From Rhizobiales bacterium YIM 77505 (GTDB taxonomy: Bacteria; Pseudomonadota; Alphaproteobacteria; Rhizobiales; Beijerinckiaceae), in contig JQNH01000001.1 of NCBI GenBank assembly GCA_000745135.1, positions 2,604,001 through 2,668,000 on the forward strand: a stretch of DNA of 64,000 bases, written 5' to 3'. This document shows, piece by piece, positions 35,846-45,543 of this stretch. The first letter of the stretch is position 1. Each line of letters starts with the position of its first letter. The notes beneath the pieces are model-generated. The model was not told the DNA's origin, made no database searches, and was given only the letters and a program-made list of their open reading frames with translations. The position numbers and the translations under genes are program-made.

Positions 35846-35973
35846 GGCTGAAGGCAACGGCTTCGCTCCTCCTCCCAGCGAATCCGTTTCGGCCGTTCCC
35901 CTCTGGAAGGTTCTTGACTCCTTAGTCGAACCTGACTTCTAGCCGGATCCCTCCTGGGATCCGGCTTTTTTCT
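35846..35973 (+). ncRNA. candidate AbcR (ar15)-type trans-acting small RNA
   Basis: About 128 bases between the LsrB-like gene and msrP with three hairpins: TTCGCT/AGCGAA (35862-35867, 35877-35882) whose 9-base loop is CCTCCTCCC, a strong anti-Shine-Dalgarno; GGTTC/GAACC with an inner GACT/AGTC (35909-35932) and CCTT loop; and a perfect terminator. The position after a LsrB/VtlR gene and the CU-rich loop are what I remember of AbcR RNAs, which repress many ABC-transporter mRNAs with Hfq in rhizobia, Agrobacterium and Brucella. The exact 5' end is inferred from the promoter; only one copy is present, whereas two tandem copies are common. Confidence 0.6.
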
Positions 35974-35974
35974 T
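35941..35974 (+). terminator. strong intrinsic terminator of the candidate small RNA
   Basis: AGCCGGATCC (35941-35950) and GGATCCGGCT (35957-35966) are exact reverse complements with loop CTCCTG, followed by TTTTTTCTT. The T-run follows only on the plus strand, so it ends a rightward transcript coming from the lsrB side, not msrP. Confidence 0.9.
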
Positions 35975-35991
35975 GGTCGGCCTCGCTTTCG

Positions 35992-36948
35992 TCAGACGAA
36001 GAGCCGTTCGTTCTCAAGACCCTTGTAGAGGCTGGCGACGTCATCGCCGTAGCCATTGTAGATCACCGTCGGGCGCTTCTCGTTCGTTCCGAGGATACGC
36101 TCCTCGGCCTGGCTCCACCGGGGGTGCGGCACCGCCGGATTGACGTTCGCCCAGAAGCCGTATTCCGCCGGCTGCAGCTCCTCCCAGAAACTCTTCGGCC
36201 GCTGCTCGGTGAAGGCGATCTTGACGATCGATTTCGCGGACTTGAAGCCGTACTTCCACGGCACCACGACGCGCAGAGGGGCGCCGAACTGGTTGGCAAG
36301 CGGCTTGCCGTAGATGCCCGTGGCCAGGAAGGCGAGCTCATTGGCCGCCTCCGCGATGGTGAGCCCCTCCACATAGGGCCAGGGGTACCAGATCTGGCGC
36401 TGGCCCGGGGCGATGCTGCGGTCGAGAAAGGTCTCGAAACGCACATAGCGGGCCGATGAGAGGGGCTTGGCAAGGTCGAGGAGCGCTCGCATCGGAAAGC
36501 CGGTCCAAGGCACGGCCATGGCCCAGGCCTCGACGCAGCGCAGGCGATAGAGGCGTTCCTCGAGCGACATCCTCCGGATGAGGTCGTCGACGCCGATCTC
36601 GAAGGGCTTCTCGACCAGGCCCTCGATCTTCACGGTCCAAGGCCGCGTCTTGAGGGCGCGCGCTGCGACCGCCACGCTCTTCGAGGAGCCGAACTCGTAG
36701 AAATTGTTGTAGTCCGCCGCAAATCGTTCTTCCGTGAGCGGACGGTCGAGGGCGTAGGCCGCGTTGCGCTTGGCCGGATACAGGTCGAGGGTCGGGTCGG
36801 CATTCTGGGCCGTCACGGGCGGGGCGATGACCGTCGCCGCCATGGCCGCAAGGCCGCCGGCCACAAGCTCGCGGCGGTTCAGGAAGACGGCCTCGGGCGT
36901 CGCCTCGGCTTCGGGAATCTCCCAACTGCGCGGTCGTTTGATGAGCAT
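35992..36948 (-). CDS. msrP: protein-methionine-sulfoxide reductase catalytic subunit MsrP (YedY)
   Basis: Periplasmic molybdopterin enzyme that repairs oxidised methionines of envelope proteins. 318 residues with a twin-arginine signal (NRRELVAGGLAAMAA, Arg25-Arg26) and the Mo-ligand Cys138 in RLRCVEAWAMAVPW; the C-terminal TVIYNGYGDD motif is also typical. Start MLIKRPRSW at 36948; the longer frame to 36996 is not needed. The usual heme-binding membrane partner MsrQ is not encoded next to it, so electrons must come from a distant gene. It ends 17 bases after the small RNA terminator. Confidence 0.95.
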   Translation of the reverse strand: MLIKRPRSWEIPEAEATPEAVFLNRRELVAGGLAAMAATVIAPPVTAQNADPTLDLYPAKRNAAYALDRPLTEERFAADYNNFYEFGSSKSVAVAARALKTRPWTVKIEGLVEKPFEIGVDDLIRRMSLEERLYRLRCVEAWAMAVPWTGFPMRALLDLAKPLSSARYVRFETFLDRSIAPGQRQIWYPWPYVEGLTIAEAANELAFLATGIYGKPLANQFGAPLRVVVPWKYGFKSAKSIVKIAFTEQRPKSFWEELQPAEYGFWANVNPAVPHPRWSQAEERILGTNEKRPTVIYNGYGDDVASLYKGLENERLFV

Positions 36949-37074
36949 GTGCGGACTCCTTGCCGGCAAGGTGTCGCGCGCCGCGCCCACGCGCAAGTCA
37001 CGTGGTCGGGAGGGAACGGCAAATGACCGGCAGGATGCGGGACGGCGCTGCCTCCCGCGCCCACATTCCTCTCC

Positions 37075-38781
37075 CTATCCGCCCTTCTTCAACACCTCGT
37101 CCCTGAGAGCCCGCCGCAGGACCTTGCCCACATTGGTCTTTGGGAGGCTGTCCCGGAACTCGATGCGGCGCGGCACCTTGTAGGGGGTGAGGTTTGCGCG
37201 GGCGAAGGCGCGGATGTCCTCCTCCGTGAGGTTCGGGTCCTTCTTCACGATATAGGCCACCACCATCTCGCCCGAATGCTCGTCGGGGAGGCCGATGACG
37301 GCGGCCTCCAGCACGCCCGGATGGGAGACGAGCACCTCCTCGACCTCGTTCGGATAGACGTTGAAGCCGGAGACCAGGACCATGTCCTTCATCCGGTCGA
37401 CGATCTTCACCTGCCCGTCGGGCAGGAGCACCCCTATGTCGCCGGTGCGGAAGTAGCCGTCCGCCGTCATGACCTTGGCGGTCTCCTCCGGCTTCTGCCA
37501 GTAGCCCTTCATGACCTGAGGACCCTTGACGCAGAGCTCGCCCGGGTGGCCCTCGGGAACCGAGGCGCCGTCCAGGCTGCGGATGGAAACGTCGGTGGAG
37601 GGCAAGGGATAGCCGATGGTGCCGGAGAACTCCTCAAGATCGAGGCGGTTGGCGCAAACCACGGGCGAGGTTTCCGACAGCCCATAGCCCTCGATGATCG
37701 GCTTGCCCGTGAGCTCCTTCCATTTCTTGGCGACCGCCGCCTGGGTCGCCATGCCGCCCGAGACGCACAGCACCACCTCGGAGAAGTCGACCTCCTTGAG
37801 GCCCGGATGGTTGGCAAGAGCGCTGTAGAGGGTGTTGACGCCCGACATGAGGGTGAAGCGGCTCGATTTCAGCGTCTTGACGAAGCCGGGGATGTCGCGC
37901 GGATTGGCGATGAGGAGCTGGCAGCCCCCGAGCCGTGTCATCAACAGCGCGCAGACGGTGAGCGCAAAGATGTGGTAGAGGGGCAGCGCCGTCACCATCA
38001 CGTGGTCGGCGCGCTCCCCGAAATAAGGCCGCATCCAGGCGTCCAGCTGGACGACATTGGCGGACACGTTGCGATGGGTGAGCGTCGCGCCCTTGGCGAC
38101 CCCCGTGGTGCCGCCCGTATACTGCAGGAAGGCGACGTCCTCGAGCGCGATCGGCACCTCCTTGGGCGGAGCGCTACGCCCCTGCGCCATCACCTGCGCG
38201 AAGGGAACGGCGGCCGGGAGCGCATAGGGCCGCACCGCCTTCTTCACGTAGCGCGAGACGAGGTTCACGATCGCGCCTTTCAAGCCCATGAGGTCGCCCG
38301 GCTTGACCACGACGACCTTGTCGAGGCGCAGATCCGGCAAGGCCTCCTCGACCGTGTGCCCGAAATTCTCGAGCACGAACAGGATCCGGGCGCCGGCGTC
38401 GCGGAGCTGATGGACGAGTTCGCGCGGCGTGTAGAGCGGATTGACGTTGACGACCGTGCAGCCGGAAACGAGCACGCCGAAGAGAAGCGCCGGATAGGCC
38501 ATGACGTTCGGCAGCATGATCGCCACGCGATCGCCTTTGCGCAGCCCCTGCGCCTGAAGCCAGGACGCCACGGCGTCTGCCGCCTGCCCCAGTTCGGCAT
38601 AGGTCATGCGCTTGCCGAAGCTTTCGACCGCCGGTCGCTCAGGCCACGCCTTGACCGTCGTGCGGAACATGGTCGCGAGCGTCGGCAGCCCCGCCTCGTC
38701 GATGGTGGCGGGAACGCCCTTCGGATAAGCTTTAAGCCAGGGCCGGTCGGCGACGGGGGTCGCGGGCGCGGCTGCGGTCAT
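37075..38781 (-). CDS. fadD: long-chain-fatty-acid--CoA ligase
   Basis: AMP-forming ligase activating fatty acids to acyl-CoA. 568 residues. The P-loop motif YTGGTTGVAKGATLTHRN, the LPLYHIFALTV region, EGYGLSETSPV, and the hinge YFRTGDIGVLLPDGQVKIVDRMKDMVLVSGFNVYP are all present, followed by the catalytic Lys region PKTNVGKVLRR. Start at 38781 is preferred because AGGGAGGA is too close to the ATG at 38790. It is upstream of msrP on the same strand, with 126 bases between. FadD versus a more specific acyl-CoA ligase is not decidable. Confidence 0.93.
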   Translation of the reverse strand: MTAAAPATPVADRPWLKAYPKGVPATIDEAGLPTLATMFRTTVKAWPERPAVESFGKRMTYAELGQAADAVASWLQAQGLRKGDRVAIMLPNVMAYPALLFGVLVSGCTVVNVNPLYTPRELVHQLRDAGARILFVLENFGHTVEEALPDLRLDKVVVVKPGDLMGLKGAIVNLVSRYVKKAVRPYALPAAVPFAQVMAQGRSAPPKEVPIALEDVAFLQYTGGTTGVAKGATLTHRNVSANVVQLDAWMRPYFGERADHVMVTALPLYHIFALTVCALLMTRLGGCQLLIANPRDIPGFVKTLKSSRFTLMSGVNTLYSALANHPGLKEVDFSEVVLCVSGGMATQAAVAKKWKELTGKPIIEGYGLSETSPVVCANRLDLEEFSGTIGYPLPSTDVSIRSLDGASVPEGHPGELCVKGPQVMKGYWQKPEETAKVMTADGYFRTGDIGVLLPDGQVKIVDRMKDMVLVSGFNVYPNEVEEVLVSHPGVLEAAVIGLPDEHSGEMVVAYIVKKDPNLTEEDIRAFARANLTPYKVPRRIEFRDSLPKTNVGKVLRRALRDEVLKKGG

Positions 38782-38969
38782 GGCTGACATTCCTCCCTCA
38801 AACGCAAGGACAGCACGGGCTGAAGCCGTTTCTCTCCACCTTGTCGCGCCTGACGCGGTTTGTCGATGGAGAAGCCCTCCTTGCCCGCAGGAGAATGGGC
38901 CGAGGGACATGGGAGCCGGAGGTGAAGCGCTACGCCGCGCCCCGCCGGCCGCCCTCGTCGCTCCCGGAT

Positions 38970-38997
38970 CCCGGGCGCGCGCTTCTGCGCGCCCGGG
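38970..38997 (-). terminator. perfect 11-bp hairpin after the EF-G-like gene
   Basis: CCCGGGCGCGC and GCGCGCCCGGG are exact reverse complements around a 6-base loop, 36 bases beyond the stop of the EF-G-like gene and before fadD. No T-run follows on the minus strand. The rest of the 250-base gap shows no gene. Confidence 0.45.
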
Positions 38998-39033
38998 TGA
39001 CAGGGTCGGCTGAGGGCAAGAGGATCGCCGGCG

Positions 39034-41085
39034 TCAGTGCGCCGGGGCGGCCTTCTGTGATGCCATCACGAGCTCGGCGGGACGGCCCGTGAGCTCCGCC
39101 ATGTGGTCGAAGCGGGTCGAGAAGGTGCCCACGCCGGCGGTCGCGGAGCGCAGTTCGACAATGAGGTCGCCGATCTCCGCCTCCGGGATCATCGCGTTGA
39201 GCACGTCCCATCCCTCCCAGCCGGGACGCGAATCATAGCCGAGGATCTGGCCGCGCCGCGCGGTGACGAGGCCGCTGGCCTTGGACATGGCCTCGCTCGG
39301 AATGGTGATCTCGACCGCCAGGATGGGCTCGAGCAGCACGGGCTTCCCCTTCGGGAGAGCTTCGGCCATGGCGATCTTGGCCGCCATCTGAAACGCCGCG
39401 TCGGACGAATCGACGCTATGGTAGGAGCCGTCGGTGAGCGTGACGGCGATATCGACCACGGGGAAACCGAGCGGCCCGCGCTTGATGTAGTCGCGCATGC
39501 CCGCCTCGACCGAGGGGATGTACTGGCGCGGCACCACGCCCCCCGTGATCTTGTCCTCGAAGATCACCCCCTCGCCGCGCGGCAGGGGCCTGACCTCCAG
39601 GGCCACGTCGCCGAACTGGCCGTGGCCGCCGGTCTGCTTCTTGTGGCGGCCGCGTGCCGCGGCCGGCTGCCGGATGGTCTCGCAGTAGCCGACCTTGGGC
39701 TTGGCGGTCTCGACCCCCACCTGGAACCGTGACTGCAGGCGCTCGACGGCGACGCGCAGGTGCATCTCGCCCTGGCCGAGGAGGCGCATTTCGCCAAGCT
39801 CCGGCCGTTGCTCGATCACGAGGGCCGGGTCCTCTTCCACAATCTTCTGCAGGGCGCTCGTCAGGCGCACGTCGTCCTTGCGATCCTTCACCTTCAGCGC
39901 GAAGGCATAGACGGGCTCGGGCGGCGCGATGGAGACGATGGCGCTGGGCCGCGTCCGGCCGGCGGCGAAGCACTCGCCGGTCGCCACCGTATCGAGGCGC
40001 GCAAAACCCACGGTCTCGCCTTCCTTCGCCTCGGGGATGCGGCTCGTCTGGCTGCCGAGGAGCGAGAGGAGCCCGGCGATGCGCGTTTCCGAGCCGCGGG
40101 AGCCGATCACCCCATCCCCTTCCTTGAACCGACCGCGCAGGACGCGGGCGATGGACAGCTTGCCGCCATGGGCAGTGTGCAGGCTCTTCACCACCTGCGC
40201 CAGGGGCGGACCATCGCTCGCGACGCCGAGGCGGGCGAGGGTTTCGGGCAGGCGCGGAGCCTCGTGGCGCAGCGCCTTCAAGAGGCGTGTGACCCCGTTG
40301 CCGCGTTCCGCCGAGCCGATCAGCACCGGCACGACCTGCCGCTCGCGCAGCTCCCGGGCGAGGTCCTCGAACACCCGGTCCTTGGGGGGCTCGATCTCCG
40401 AGATGAGGTCCTCCATGAGCGAGTCGTCGTGATCGGCGAGGCGCTCGAGCATGGAGAAGCGTGCCTCCTTCTCGCGCGGCAGCTCGCCATCAGGCAGCTC
40501 GACCACCTCGCTCGGGGCATGCTCGCGATAGATGAAGGCGCGCTCCAGGGCGAGATCGATGAAGCCGACGGCGATGCCATCCTTCCAGATGGGAATCTGG
40601 CGCAGGAGAAGGGGCGTGCGCGACGCCTTCTGCAGGGCGACAAGGGTTTCCCGGATCCGCCGGGTGGCGGTGTCGATCTTGTTGATGAAGAGAAAGCGCG
40701 GGATGTCGGCCTCCTCGAGCTCGCGGAGCACAAGCTCGAGCGCCGGAATCTTGCGGTCGTCCGCCTCGCACACCACCACCGCCGCATCGCAGACCGGCAG
40801 GGCCATGCGCATGTCATGGGCAAATTCGACGGAGCCGGGACAATCGATGAACGTGAAGGTCTCGTCGAGAAATTTCACCGTCGCCAGATTCGGCTCGACG
40901 CTCATGGCGTGGGCGCGGGCTTCGGCGCTCGCATCTCCCACCATGTTGCCGTTCGCCGCGCGCCCGGCCCGCTCGATGGTGCCGGTGCGCTCCAGGATGG
41001 CTTCGAGAAGCGAGGTCTTGCCGCTCTGGAAGGGCCCGACGATCGCAATGCATCGTGGGCCCGCCTCTGGTCTGCCGTTCGCCAT
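39034..41085 (-). CDS. EF-G-like translation GTPase, second (FusA2-type) paralogue
   Basis: 683-residue relative of elongation factor G. G1 is GPFQSGKTSL rather than the usual AHIDAGKTT, G3 is DCPGSVEF, G4 NKID; domains II-V follow (domain IV QTGGHGQFGDVALEV, domain V VTARRGQILGYDSRPG). The altered G1 and G3 set it apart from the canonical fusA, which is expected in the ribosomal operon elsewhere. FusA2-type proteins have weak or specialised roles such as recycling, and are found throughout this bacterial order. GGAAAGGA is 5 bases before the ATG at 41085. Function here is inference. Confidence 0.92.
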   Translation of the reverse strand: MANGRPEAGPRCIAIVGPFQSGKTSLLEAILERTGTIERAGRAANGNMVGDASAEARAHAMSVEPNLATVKFLDETFTFIDCPGSVEFAHDMRMALPVCDAAVVVCEADDRKIPALELVLRELEEADIPRFLFINKIDTATRRIRETLVALQKASRTPLLLRQIPIWKDGIAVGFIDLALERAFIYREHAPSEVVELPDGELPREKEARFSMLERLADHDDSLMEDLISEIEPPKDRVFEDLARELRERQVVPVLIGSAERGNGVTRLLKALRHEAPRLPETLARLGVASDGPPLAQVVKSLHTAHGGKLSIARVLRGRFKEGDGVIGSRGSETRIAGLLSLLGSQTSRIPEAKEGETVGFARLDTVATGECFAAGRTRPSAIVSIAPPEPVYAFALKVKDRKDDVRLTSALQKIVEEDPALVIEQRPELGEMRLLGQGEMHLRVAVERLQSRFQVGVETAKPKVGYCETIRQPAAARGRHKKQTGGHGQFGDVALEVRPLPRGEGVIFEDKITGGVVPRQYIPSVEAGMRDYIKRGPLGFPVVDIAVTLTDGSYHSVDSSDAAFQMAAKIAMAEALPKGKPVLLEPILAVEITIPSEAMSKASGLVTARRGQILGYDSRPGWEGWDVLNAMIPEAEIGDLIVELRSATAGVGTFSTRFDHMAELTGRPAELVMASQKAAPAH

Positions 41086-41196
41086 GGTCCTTTCCTTCCC
41101 TGATGCCCCTGCGCCTTCTGCGGGCGCTTCGGAGAAGGAATGGTCTGCCTCTCGGACGGCAATGGCAAGCGGTTAACAATCCTACGCCGCCCGCCC

Positions 41197-41667
41197 TCAG
41201 CGTCGGGCGCGCAGCTCCAGATGGGCGACGCCCGCGGCGAGGTTGAGGCCCGCCTGCCCCGACACCGACAAGGGTTGCAAGGCGATGGAGCGGTTCGAGC
41301 CGCCGACGAGCACATTGGCGCCAAGCCCTGCGCCCACCGTGGCCTCGGCGCCCGCTCCCACATATTCGCCCTGCAGGGCCCCGCGGCTGACCATGCCGCT
41401 CGGGGCGAACACGGACCATACGATCTGCCCGGCCGCCGTGGCCCCGACGTCAAGACCGAACCGGCGCACCACGCCCGTATAGATCTCCGCCTCGCCGCGC
41501 GAGTTGGTGAAGGTGCAGACCATCTCCTTCTGCGAGGCGATGACGACGCCGACGCCGCCGGCGACATCGCAGACCAAGGCTCCCACCTGGACGTTCTGCG
41601 CCTGTGCTCCGCCGAGCGTCATGAGAGCGGCAGCACCGGCGACCGTCAGCGACCGAGCAAGCGACAT
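41197..41667 (-). CDS. DUF992-family secreted protein
   Basis: 156 residues: signal peptide (MSLARSLTVAGAAALMTLGGAQAQ) and the DUF992 domain with VGALVCDVAGGVGVVIASQKEM, CTFTNSRGEAEIYTGVVRRFGLDVG, then Gly/Ala-rich strands (GEYVGAGAEATVGAGLGANVL). Typical small beta-rich envelope protein of rhizobia, function unknown. CAGGAGA precedes the ATG at 41667. Two cysteines may form a disulfide in the periplasm. Confidence 0.88.
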   Translation of the reverse strand: MSLARSLTVAGAAALMTLGGAQAQNVQVGALVCDVAGGVGVVIASQKEMVCTFTNSRGEAEIYTGVVRRFGLDVGATAAGQIVWSVFAPSGMVSRGALQGEYVGAGAEATVGAGLGANVLVGGSNRSIALQPLSVSGQAGLNLAAGVAHLELRARR

Positions 41668-41790
41668 CAAGGTTCTCCTGGTCTTGAAGGCGCAGCTCGC
41701 CACAACGGCCGGCGAGCCTTGCCTTCCACCCTTACGCCGGCCGCAAAGCCGCGGCAAACCGGCCGCGCCTGCGCTGCGGCTTCGGTCCTT

Positions 41791-43122
<1,332 letters not shown>

Positions 43123-44160
43123 CTAGGGCGAGGCGGAGCCATGCTGGACGGGCGGTCGGGTCTTCCACAAGCTCCACAGGATGCCGGAGGCGATGATCGC
43201 GAGCGTCACGCCGAGGGACAGCGCCGGCGGCACCTTGTCGATGCCCATCAGATCGGCGGCGAAGATCTTGGCGCCGATGAAAATCAGGACGGCTGACAGG
43301 GCATATCTGAGATAGTGGAAGCGATGCACCATGGCGGCGAGGGCGAAGTAAAGCGCCCGCAGCCCGAGCACGGCGAAGATGTTCGAGGTGTAGACGACGA
43401 ACGGGTCCGTGGTGATGGCGAAGATCGCCGGCACCGAATCGACGGCGAAGATCACGTCCGCCACCTCGATCAGCACGAGGGCCAGGAACAGGGGCGTCGC
43501 GTGCCAGGCCATCCGGCCCGAAGGCGCTTGGGGCTTGCGCACGAAGAAGCGTTCCCCGTGCAGCTCGTCGGTGACGTTCAGATATCGGCGCAACAGCCGC
43601 AGGACGGGATTGCTGCCGACATCGTAGGTCCGGTCGGCAGCGAGCATCATCTTGACGCCGGTGAGGATGAGGAACGCGCCAAAGACGTACAGCACCCACG
43701 AGAACTGCGCGACGAGGGCCGCGCCGGCCGCGATCATCACGGCGCGCAGGACGAGCACCCCAAGGATGCCCCAGAATAGAACCCGGTGCTGGTAGAGGCG
43801 CGGGATCGAGAAGAAGCCGAAGACCATCGCGATGACGAAGACGTTGTCCATCGCGAGGGCCTTCTCGACGGCAAAGCCCGTGAGGTAGTCGATGCCGCTC
43901 TGCGGCCCGAGCTGCCACCACACCCAGGCGCCGAAGGCGAGGCCGAGGCCGATGTAAAGGAATGACAGGGCAAGGCTCTCGCGGACGCCGATCTCCCGCT
44001 GCTCCTTGTGCAGGAGGCCGAGATCGAAGGCGAGCAGCGCCGCCACCAGCCCGACGAAGACGAGCCACATCCAGACCGGCTTGCCAAGCCAATCTGCCAA
44101 CAAAAAGGGAAGCTCCAAGGGTCCCTCCGCCATGCCGGCCAGCAATGTCGTGTCCGACAT
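43123..44160 (-). CDS. TerC-family integral membrane protein
   Basis: 345 residues with about seven to nine membrane helices. The family's charged in-membrane motifs are seen: FAVEKALAMDNVFVIAMVF and LIEVADVIFAVDSVPAIFAITTDPFVVYTSNIFAVLGLRALYF. TerC/Alx proteins take part in manganese export and pH response, or in tellurite resistance; no ter gene is nearby, so metal export is the more likely role. Start at 44160 (MSDTTLLAG) is a guess; neither it nor the ATG at 44133 has a clear ribosome site. No riboswitch was recognised upstream. Confidence 0.9.
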   Translation of the reverse strand: MSDTTLLAGMAEGPLELPFLLADWLGKPVWMWLVFVGLVAALLAFDLGLLHKEQREIGVRESLALSFLYIGLGLAFGAWVWWQLGPQSGIDYLTGFAVEKALAMDNVFVIAMVFGFFSIPRLYQHRVLFWGILGVLVLRAVMIAAGAALVAQFSWVLYVFGAFLILTGVKMMLAADRTYDVGSNPVLRLLRRYLNVTDELHGERFFVRKPQAPSGRMAWHATPLFLALVLIEVADVIFAVDSVPAIFAITTDPFVVYTSNIFAVLGLRALYFALAAMVHRFHYLRYALSAVLIFIGAKIFAADLMGIDKVPPALSLGVTLAIIASGILWSLWKTRPPVQHGSASP

Positions 44161-44324
44161 CGCGAGGTCGCCGGCTGGAGCGCTCGCCAGAGGGGCCCGG
44201 ACCGTGGGTGAGGCAGAATTAGGAGCGGCGAAGCAGGGCGTCAAGGCCCGGGCGCCGCACTTGTCCGGCGCCCCAGGTCGATGCCAAAGAGAGGGCGGGA
44301 AATGCGCTTGCAGGAGAAGACCTC

Positions 44325-45302
44325 ATGATCACCCGCCGCCACGCCCTCGGGCTCCTCGCCGGCGCGAGCCTGTCGCCGAGCCTTGCCCGCGCGCAGCAGG
44401 GATTCCCGAACCGCCCGATCACGCTCGTCGTCGCCTACCCGGCCGGCGGCCCGACCGACGCCATTGCCCGCTTCGTGGCCCAGGAGCTTTCGACCACGCT
44501 CGGGCAGAGCGTCGTCGTCAAGAACGAGGCGGGGGCGTCGGGTGCCGTCGGCACGCGCTCGGTCGCCCGCGCCGAGCCCGACGGCCACACCATCACCTTC
44601 GGCAACAACCAGACGCACGGCAACAACATGTTCCTGCTGAAGGACCCGGGCTACGACGCGGTGAAGGATTTCGCTCCGCTCGCCGGCGCCGGCGCCTTCG
44701 AGCATGTGTTCGTGGTGAGGAAGGACCTGCCGGTCAGGACCATCAACGACCTGATCGAGCTGGCGAAGAAGGATCCGGGGAAGCTCAATTACGGCTCGAC
44801 GGGCGTCGGGTCGGGCTCGCATCTCTCGACCGAGCTCTTCATGGCGCGCACCGGCATCAAGATGACCCATGTGCCGTTCCGCGGGGCAGCCCCGCTGGTG
44901 CAGGAGCTCATCGCCGGCCGGATCGACGTGTCGAATTCCACCCTGCCGTCGGTTCTCGGCCAGATCCAGAGCGGGGACATCCGCGCGATCGCCATCGCGA
45001 GCCCGCAGCGCAACCCGGCGCTCCCGGAGGTGCCGACCTTGCGCGAGCAGGGCATCACCAACGCCGATGCGGAATCCTGGGCGGCGTTCTTCGCGCCCGC
45101 GGCGACACCGCAGCCGATCCTCGACCGGCTGAGCCGCGAAATCATCGCCGCCCTGCAGAAGCCCTCGGTCGCCGAATCGATCCGCAAGACCGGCTTCAGC
45201 CTCAAAGTGCGCGATCCCGAGGCCTTCAAGCCCTATCACGCGCAAGAGATGCAGACCTGGGCCGAGATCATCAAGGCGGCCGGGGTGAAGCAGGAGGGGT
45301 GA
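44325..45302 (+). CDS. tripartite tricarboxylate transporter substrate-binding protein (TctC/Bug family)
   Basis: 325-residue periplasmic binding protein. A Tat-like signal (MITRRHALGLLAGASLSPSL) is followed by the Bug-family signature FPNRPITLVVAYPAGGPTDAIARF and GNNQTHGNNM, YGSTGVGSGSHLSTELF, VPFRGAAPLVQEL. These bind organic acids and normally serve TctA/TctB membrane subunits; none is encoded here, so it is an orphan, as is frequent for this large family. GGAG lies a few bases before the ATG. Ligand unknown. Confidence 0.94.
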   Translation: MITRRHALGLLAGASLSPSLARAQQGFPNRPITLVVAYPAGGPTDAIARFVAQELSTTLGQSVVVKNEAGASGAVGTRSVARAEPDGHTITFGNNQTHGNNMFLLKDPGYDAVKDFAPLAGAGAFEHVFVVRKDLPVRTINDLIELAKKDPGKLNYGSTGVGSGSHLSTELFMARTGIKMTHVPFRGAAPLVQELIAGRIDVSNSTLPSVLGQIQSGDIRAIAIASPQRNPALPEVPTLREQGITNADAESWAAFFAPAATPQPILDRLSREIIAALQKPSVAESIRKTGFSLKVRDPEAFKPYHAQEMQTWAEIIKAAGVKQEG

Positions 45303-45481
45303 GCGCCCGTTCGCCTCTCCTCAGGGCGCAGAGAAGGACTCCGCCTCCTCGCCTCCCCCTCCACCCCTCTTTCCCGGATGGGTGGAGCGCCGAGGGCGCG
45401 GAACGCAGCGCCATATCCCTGGCGCGGCCGGAGGATGAGGGCGAGGGTTGGTTTGTCCGGGCACGCCCAGACGCGAGCCCC

Positions 45482-45533
45482 TCGCCCGCCCCAGCCATGG
45501 GCGGGCGACCTCTCCCCGCCGGGCGGGGAGAGG
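45482..45533 (+). repeat. two adjacent hairpins, CGCCCGCCC type and CCTCTCCCC type
   Basis: TCGCCCGCCC/GGGCGGGCGA (45482-45491, 45499-45508) is followed at once by CCTCTCCCCGCC/GGCGGGGAGAGG (45509-45520, 45522-45533), a perfect 12-base palindrome around one G. They lie between the convergent tctC-like and fbpA genes. The order of a CTCGCCC-type and a CCTCTCC-type hairpin is repeated inside ileS. They may stop transcription from both sides. The remaining 180 bases of the gap contain further C-rich short motifs but no gene. Confidence 0.6.
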
Positions 45534-45543
45534 GAAGCGAAGA

